Position numbers and translations under genes: made by a program
The notes under the pieces: generated by a model
Databases searched by the model: none
The model's input: only the letters and a program-made list of their open reading frames with translations
What the model was told of the DNA's origin: nothing
Origin: an uncultured Roseburia sp.
GTDB taxonomy: Bacteria > Bacillota > Clostridia > Lachnospirales > Lachnospiraceae
Direction: 5' to 3'
DNA length: 64,000 nt
Assembly (NCBI GenBank): GCA_947642555.1
Contig: CANRSX010000011.1
Span: 56,640-120,639, forward strand
Shown: positions 59,494 to 64,000 of the stretch, piece by piece
How the letters are laid out: each line of letters begins with the position of its first letter
Position numbering within the stretch: the stretch's first letter is position 1

Positions 59494-60572
59494 AATTTGT
59501 TTCCTTCCCATTTTCCAATGATTTCACATATTTTTACAGCAGCATGACCGTCTCCAAATGGCTGATATTCCGGATCAATGGTCTGCTGTTTACCGAGTTT
59601 TTCAAGAATATCGATATGATCCGCTTTTGCCAGCTGATTTCTGTTATTTACCATGGTCTCAGGCCAGACAGCGTAATCTAAGACAAATACACACTGTACT
59701 CCGGCATAAAATGCTTCACACTGTAATCCGCCGGAATCGGTAACAATCTTCTTTGCGTTCTTTGTAAGATGAACAGAATCCAGATACCCAACAGGCTGTG
59801 TGAGAATGATGTTCCGAAATCCATTCTTCTCACAAATTCTTTTTGCCCTGTCATGATTCCTTGGATGCACCGCATATATTGTTGGTGAATCCAGACTGTT
59901 CATTGCGAAAAGGATCTCGGTAAGAGGTTCGTCACTATATGTATTTTCCTGGCGATGACAGGTCATATAGTAATAATTGTCTGGAACAATAATCGGATTT
60001 CCGTCAAAATCTACGATGTCTGCTTTCCCCCAGGGAAGATCAGCAAAATGTAAAAAAGAATCATACATGATATTTCCGACACAGTACGACCTGTCTCCAA
60101 GCCCCTCTCTCTGCAGCTTTAGAAGTGCATCCTCTGTAGCACAAAAGTCCAATGTAGCAATATGATCTGTTGTAATCCGGTTTACTTCCTCAGGGCTGTC
60201 CAAAGTTCCAAGTCTGTTACCTGCTTCCACATGAATGACCGGAATCCGAAGTTTTACCGCTGCAAGTCCAGCTGCCAGTGTAGAATTCGTATCTCCATAG
60301 ACCAGCATGGCGTCCGGCTGTTCTTTTTGTATGATCTCTTCTATTCCTGTAAGCATTTTTGCAGTCATCTGACCATGCGTTCCACCTGATACTCCTAAAT
60401 TATAATCTGGTTCTGGTATACCCATCTCGCGAAAGAACACCGCTGACATATTGTCATCAAAATGCTGCCCTGTGTGAACCAAAATTTCCTTATGTTCCTT
60501 TCTTAACTGCCGCGATCCGGCTGCTGCTTTGATAAATTGAGGCCGGGCGCCAACAACTGTTACGATCTTCAT
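59490..60572 (-). CDS. wbpI: UDP-N-acetylglucosamine 2-epimerase (WecB/WbpI)
   Basis: 360 residues from ATG 60572 (AAGGAG). KIVTVVGARPQFIKAAA, VHTGQHFDDNMSAVFF, VYGDTNSTLAAGLAA, HVEAGNRL (canonical HVEAGLR; here N replaces L), PEEVNRITTDHI, TDSGGLQCEAFYAGVQC. With the WbpA/B/E/D set it should act as WbpI on UDP-GlcNAc(3NAc)A to give the mannuronate form. Confidence 0.87.
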   Translation of the reverse strand: MKIVTVVGARPQFIKAAAGSRQLRKEHKEILVHTGQHFDDNMSAVFFREMGIPEPDYNLGVSGGTHGQMTAKMLTGIEEIIQKEQPDAMLVYGDTNSTLAAGLAAVKLRIPVIHVEAGNRLGTLDSPEEVNRITTDHIATLDFCATEDALLKLQREGLGDRSYCVGNIMYDSFLHFADLPWGKADIVDFDGNPIIVPDNYYYMTCHRQENTYSDEPLTEILFAMNSLDSPTIYAVHPRNHDRAKRICEKNGFRNIILTQPVGYLDSVHLTKNAKKIVTDSGGLQCEAFYAGVQCVFVLDYAVWPETMVNNRNQLAKADHIDILEKLGKQQTIDPEYQPFGDGHAAVKICEIIGKWEGNKL

Positions 60573-60583
60573 GTTCTGCTCCT

Positions 60584-61144
60584 TCAAGCCATCAGGTTTT
60601 TCATTCTGTTCACGAGAACATATTTTTCCTTTTCCCAGCAAAGATCTTCCCTTGCACGTATCGTGTTATTTTTAAATCTTTTATACAAATATGTATCCAT
60701 TCTTAGTTTTTCAACCATTTCGCCAATCTGTTTTGTATTATCAGGGTCACATACAAATCCAACCTGATAAAACTCTACAATCTTTTTAATCTCCGGTGAA
60801 TCCGAACCCAAAACCGGGATTCCCGCCTGAATGCTTTCAAACAGTTTATTCGGCAGCGCAAAATGATAGCTTTTGGGTTGTTTGTCAATCATTACAAAAC
60901 ATAAATCCGCAGCCCCGATATATTTCCATAATTCTTTCTGATTCACTGCGGGATGAAGTATGACCCGATTACATACTCCACTGCGATTTATGCGATCTTT
61001 TATTTCTTTTATATAATGATTGTCTCCGAAACCAAGTATAATAGCCTTCAGATACATGTTTTCAGAAACACATGTAACTAACTGCTCTATTCCTCTATGT
61101 GGAACTATCGCTCCATGATAGAGGATCAAAAAATCTTTATCCAC
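60584..61144 (-). CDS. Stand-alone C-terminal domain of a GT4 glycosyltransferase
   Basis: 186 residues from GTG 61144 (GGAGGG). Only the nucleotide-binding half of a GT4 fold: DKDFLILYHGAIVPHRGIEQ, YIGAADLCFVMID, PNKLFESIQAGIPVLGSDSP (the E-x7-E like nucleotide motif), end WEKEKYVLVNRMKNL. It is clearly homologous to the C-half of the next gene (61168-61821 region), so it may have arisen by partial duplication. No acceptor domain. Could work as a partner chain or be a remnant. Confidence 0.72.
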   Translation of the reverse strand: MDKDFLILYHGAIVPHRGIEQLVTCVSENMYLKAIILGFGDNHYIKEIKDRINRSGVCNRVILHPAVNQKELWKYIGAADLCFVMIDKQPKSYHFALPNKLFESIQAGIPVLGSDSPEIKKIVEFYQVGFVCDPDNTKQIGEMVEKLRMDTYLYKRFKNNTIRAREDLCWEKEKYVLVNRMKNLMA

Positions 61145-61167
61145 TTGCCCTCCATATCATACCAAAA

Positions 61168-62368
61168 TTATCTTTCTATATATTTCTTCATCGCATTTAT
61201 CAATACTTTTTTCTCCCTCTCCCAGCATAAATCTTTTTTTGCTCTGCTTATATTTTTCTTATATTCCATCATTATTAGCGGATCCTCCAAAGTTTTTTTA
61301 ATCTGTTCTCCAAGTCCCCTGCAATCACCTGATACAAATGTTCTCCCAATCTTATACTCATTGATGATCTTTTTCATTTCCGGGACATCAGATGTAATAA
61401 CAGGCGTCATTGCCTGTATACTCTCAAAAAACTTATTTGGTAAAGAAAAGAGTTGATTTTTTGTTACCACTTCAATCGGAGCGACACTAATATCTGCGCT
61501 CCCTACATATTTCCATAGCTCCTCTATTGACACAGCGTTATGAAACAATACTCTGTCTGATAGCGACTTTTGATCCACAATATTTTTTAATGTATCAATA
61601 TATTCCTGATCTCCGTTTCCGAGAATAATCAGCCCTACATTTTTGAAGTTTACAATGGATTGAATTGCTATTTCAATACCGCGGTTTCTTATTACTGCAC
61701 CGTGATACATTATGAGGTATGAGATATATTTACCCCCCCCCCTCGCGATTGAACATCGACAGAAGTTCTTTTCGTTTCTCCCTACAGACATCCAGATCAA
61801 TATCCCAGTAATTGGGAACACTACGAATCACCAAAGGCCTTTCTTTTAACTTATAAATTTTCTGAACCTCATCAGCGATGCTATCGTTCACCATAATGCT
61901 GAATACACATTTATTCATAAGAAATTTCTCTAACCAGGCAATCATTATCAAAGTTAACTTATTTCTTCTGACACCATTTCTACCCAGCTCATATTCATGC
62001 GCATCATATATTAGCTTGGGTTTTCTTTTCATTCCAAAGGTTGAAAGCCATGAAATTAACAATCCCGGCAACAGATCGTGCCCGGAAATGATAACTGGTT
62101 TGAGCTTCCGTACATATTTCGCCCATGCAAATACAGAAACGATTTTATTTATAAAATGCGGGCATTTTTTACCGAATGGTTTCGTTGTGAATCGATATAC
62201 TTTATATCCGTCAACACAATCCTCTCTGCCCCTGTCATCATCATTACCTTTTGCAATTACACACACATCATATCCCAATTCACGGTATACGCTAAGTTCT
62301 CTTTTATCTCTGCTTTCGTTATACCATGCTGTTCCGCATATCTTGACAATTAATCCCTTATCTGACAT
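61168..62368 (-). pseudogene. GT4 glycosyltransferase split by a G10 run (phase-variable candidate)
   Basis: ATG 62368 (GGAGCG) opens an acceptor-binding half (SDKGLIVKICGTAWYNESRD, SGHDLLPGLLISWL, IYDAHEYELGRNGVR, VNDSIADEVQKIY), ending FNREGGG and TAA because of ten G at 61733-61742. With nine G the frame runs into KYISYLIMYHGAVIRNRG, VGSADISVAPIE, NKFFESIQAMTPVITSDVP and END at KKYIER, a full 399-residue GT4. In the present state two separate halves would be made. Donor and acceptor unknown. Confidence 0.83.
61733..61742 (-). repeat. G10 homopolymer inside the GT4 gene
   Basis: Ten C on the plus strand (ten G on the coding strand), directly at the junction of the two GT4 domains; one base out of frame. 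By far the longest G run in the window. Confidence 0.85.
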
Positions 62369-62384
62369 CGTTAGCGCTCCGTAT

Positions 62385-63527
62385 TCACTTTACTATTTTC
62401 CTCAGCACAACAGATGCCTTATCTGTCTTATAATCCTGATGTTCATGTGATGGAGCAGACATAATTTCATCAAATTCTTTATCTGTAATTCCTAAGCGTT
62501 CTTTGATAAACGCAATATATTCTTCCATCACTTTTTCGTCATAGAGAGGTTTCTTTAATTCCTCCAAAGCTTCTTCCCGCGTCATCTGTCCTGATACGAT
62601 CATACTTGATAAATGCGAGCTTCTCTTATCAACACCAAACTTCTTCGGAAACCAGTACATCTGAACAAATGCTGTAAGAATATTTTCAAGGTGCTTGCTT
62701 CCGTAATATTCAAAGCCACAAAATTCCTTCAGTTCTCTGAAAGCTCTGTCTCTATTGTAATCCACATAATTAAGAGGTCTTAATTGAACCACTCTGCCAC
62801 GCCTGCTGTTTAAATATTTTTTATACGAGGATGTAAACTTAAGTTTATCAATCGGTTTCGTACCGAATTTTTTATGTATGTCCATAATATTTACCGTATC
62901 CATTGCATTAAAGACATGATCCTGTTGCAGGATACACTCTAACGCAAAATTGCCACCAGATAAAAAGTATTTAAGATGTTCCTTCTCTACAGTATCGTAA
63001 AGAAAGGCAAACAAAATATTATCTTGTGGAATTGCAAGATTAGGCACTCCTGCCTTCATATATGCTAATATCAGATCATTAAACTGCTCTGCGTCAGGCG
63101 CAATTATGCGAAGTTCTATCTTTGCCTTTTCACAAAGTTTCTTTATATTTGACCTGGATATTTCGGTGTCATACCCATCGTCAATATGAACTCCTAATAT
63201 TCTTAAGCCCCAGGTGCTTCCAAGATATGCAAGGTATGATGAATCCAGGCCTCCTGATATTCCCATAATACAGTCATACTTTTTCTCTCTGTTTTCTCTT
63301 TTGAGCATTGATACCATATCTTCCAGCCTGTTCTTTCCTTTTTCATTTGGAAAATATGTCGTCGTATCAATTTCAGAAAGAGCCTTTGTACAGTAATTAC
63401 AACACCCGTTATCATCAAATATAATTGTTTTATCCGATGAATCATTCATTACACAGCGTTTACAGTATCTAATTTCTCTCACACCTGTTATCCTCTCATT
63501 TCCGAAATCCAAGTTCAAAACACTCAT
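62385..63527 (-). CDS. N-acetyl sugar amidotransferase (WbpG/WbuX/PseA type), copy B
   Basis: 380 residues, paralogue of copy A over the whole length: CKRCVMND, CNYCTKAL, PP-loop DCIMGISGGLDSSYLAYLG, IDDGYDTEISRSNIK, AIPQDNILFAF, RPLNYVDYNRDRAFREL, VDKRSSHLSSMIVSGQM. The overall identity is high but not recent (differences are scattered). ATGA overlap with the next gene upstream. Two such enzymes in one locus imply two amidino groups or two different sugars; their HisH/HisF partners are not seen here. Confidence 0.87.
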   Translation of the reverse strand: MSVLNLDFGNERITGVREIRYCKRCVMNDSSDKTIIFDDNGCCNYCTKALSEIDTTTYFPNEKGKNRLEDMVSMLKRENREKKYDCIMGISGGLDSSYLAYLGSTWGLRILGVHIDDGYDTEISRSNIKKLCEKAKIELRIIAPDAEQFNDLILAYMKAGVPNLAIPQDNILFAFLYDTVEKEHLKYFLSGGNFALECILQQDHVFNAMDTVNIMDIHKKFGTKPIDKLKFTSSYKKYLNSRRGRVVQLRPLNYVDYNRDRAFRELKEFCGFEYYGSKHLENILTAFVQMYWFPKKFGVDKRSSHLSSMIVSGQMTREEALEELKKPLYDEKVMEEYIAFIKERLGITDKEFDEIMSAPSHEHQDYKTDKASVVLRKIVK

Positions 63528-64000
63528 ATCGACTTATACAAGTCTGTCAGTTTTTTTTCTTCATTTGTCCAATTGCATTTACTCATTATATATTTACGAC
63601 CATTTCTTCCCATCTCCTGTGCGCAACTTCTGTCATTAAGAAGTGATTTTATTGTTTTACGAATTTCTATCATATTCTCAGGATCTACACAAATTCCCGC
63701 ACTGCTTTCTTCTGCCAGTTTTCTCCATCCCGGAAAATCCGAACATATATAGGGAATACCTGCCGCCATATATTCATACACTTTGATAGGCTGTGAATAG
63801 TAATAGTTCTCAATAGGTTTTAGAATACAAAGACCAACTATCGCATTACCATATAGTTCGTTAACCTCTTTACGGGATATTTGACCTATATATCTGATTC
63901 TCCCCTCAATTTCCATAGCTTCATGATCCCCCGCAAGAATCAGGACTCCATCTACATCTTTCATTGCTTCTATCATTATTTTTTCGCCACGAATTTCATT
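63524..64000 (-). CDS. Glycosyltransferase family 4, C-terminal part (gene continues beyond window)
   Basis: Open to the right edge. Visible: IRGEKIMIEAMKDVDG, VLILAGDHEAMEIEGRI, YGQISRKEVNELYG-like stretch, YSQPIKVYEYMAAGIPYICSDF (the E-x7-E nucleotide motif), GICVDPENMIEI, NGRKYIMSKCNWTNE. A GT4 nucleotide-sugar-binding half; the acceptor half lies outside the window. An ATG at 63976 is internal to the longer frame. Confidence 0.8.
   Translation of the reverse strand, partial: NEIRGEKIMIEAMKDVDGVLILAGDHEAMEIEGRIRYIGQISRKEVNELYGNAIVGLCILKPIENYYYSQPIKVYEYMAAGIPYICSDFPGWRKLAEESSAGICVDPENMIEIRKTIKSLLNDRSCAQEMGRNGRKYIMSKCNWTNEEKKLTDLYKSI

Noticed and set aside
1..64000. tRNA, rRNA, CRISPR array, replication origin or integrase-linked attachment site
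   Set aside because: None could be recognised by reading; no cloverleaf-like block, rRNA-like segment, regular short repeats or DnaA-box cluster stood out.

Overview
The window looks like chromosome of a Gram-positive anaerobe of the class Clostridia, most likely family Lachnospiraceae. The signs are strong AGGAGG-type ribosome binding sites, carbohydrate ABC importers without their own ATPase, small holin-like and Fst-like type I toxins, and Rpn-family (PD-(D/E)XK transposase) proteins in several copies. No rRNA, tRNA or CRISPR array was seen. The first 30 kb looks like core sequence of moderate G+C. From about 32 kb to the right edge the sequence is visibly A+T-richer, and every gene there is on the minus strand, which fits a transferable surface-polysaccharide locus.

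Layout. 0-7 kb: start of a DUF5060 glycosidase-like gene, a LysR regulator, an Fst/par-like type I toxin-antitoxin module, a 1116-residue membrane-anchored beta-helix surface protein with two small membrane proteins, a divergent ECF sigma factor, and a nuclease remnant. 7-16.4 kb: a probable nucleoside uptake and breakdown regulon (nucleoside hydrolase, lipoprotein binding protein, two permeases, ribokinase) with a LacI regulator, three matching operator palindromes and an FMN split-barrel protein. An old-yellow-enzyme-type flavoprotein follows behind its own promoter. 16.4-19.3 kb: a HEAT-repeat/RNA methyltransferase fusion, a membrane-anchored amidase and a 43-residue orphan gene with its own promoter and terminator. 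19.3-22.1 kb: a decayed accessory patch (broken XRE regulator, broken DUF3800 gene, a palindromic structured element, a YafQ-type type II toxin pair, and a second type I toxin-antitoxin module whose two promoters form an inverted repeat). 22.1-28.5 kb: AraC regulator, DMT transporter, DEDDh exonuclease, heterodimeric ABC exporter. 28.5-32.1 kb: a second copy of the structured element and three Rpn-family genes in tandem (the middle one broken), with a 63-residue gene between them.

32.2-64 kb: polysaccharide locus. It encodes two nucleotide-sugar pathways. WbpA/B/E/D/I homologues should make UDP-2,3-diacetamido-2,3-dideoxy-uronic acid, with two WbpG/WbuX-type amidotransferases that may modify it further. 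RfbF/RfbG/RfbH should make CDP-4-keto-3,6-dideoxy-glucose. Between the CDP-sugar genes lies an unusual block: acylating acetaldehyde dehydrogenase, 4-hydroxy-2-oxovalerate aldolase, a ThDP enzyme of the acetolactate synthase/YerE type, and an SDR enzyme. I infer that it builds a carbon-branched dideoxy sugar, possibly with a four-carbon branch. The locus also has a MurJ/Wzx-like flippase, a Wzy-like polymerase, GT-C-like membrane proteins, a Gtr-type three-gene set, acetyltransferases and GT4 glycosyltransferases.

Four genes of this locus are out of frame by one base (GT4 at a G10 run, FkbM methyltransferase at a G6 run, acyltransferase-3 at a T7 run inside a palindrome, GtrB-like GT2 at a TT). 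Three of the four sites are homopolymers, so slipped-strand phase variation of the surface glycan is a serious possibility, although sequencing error cannot be excluded from one sequence.
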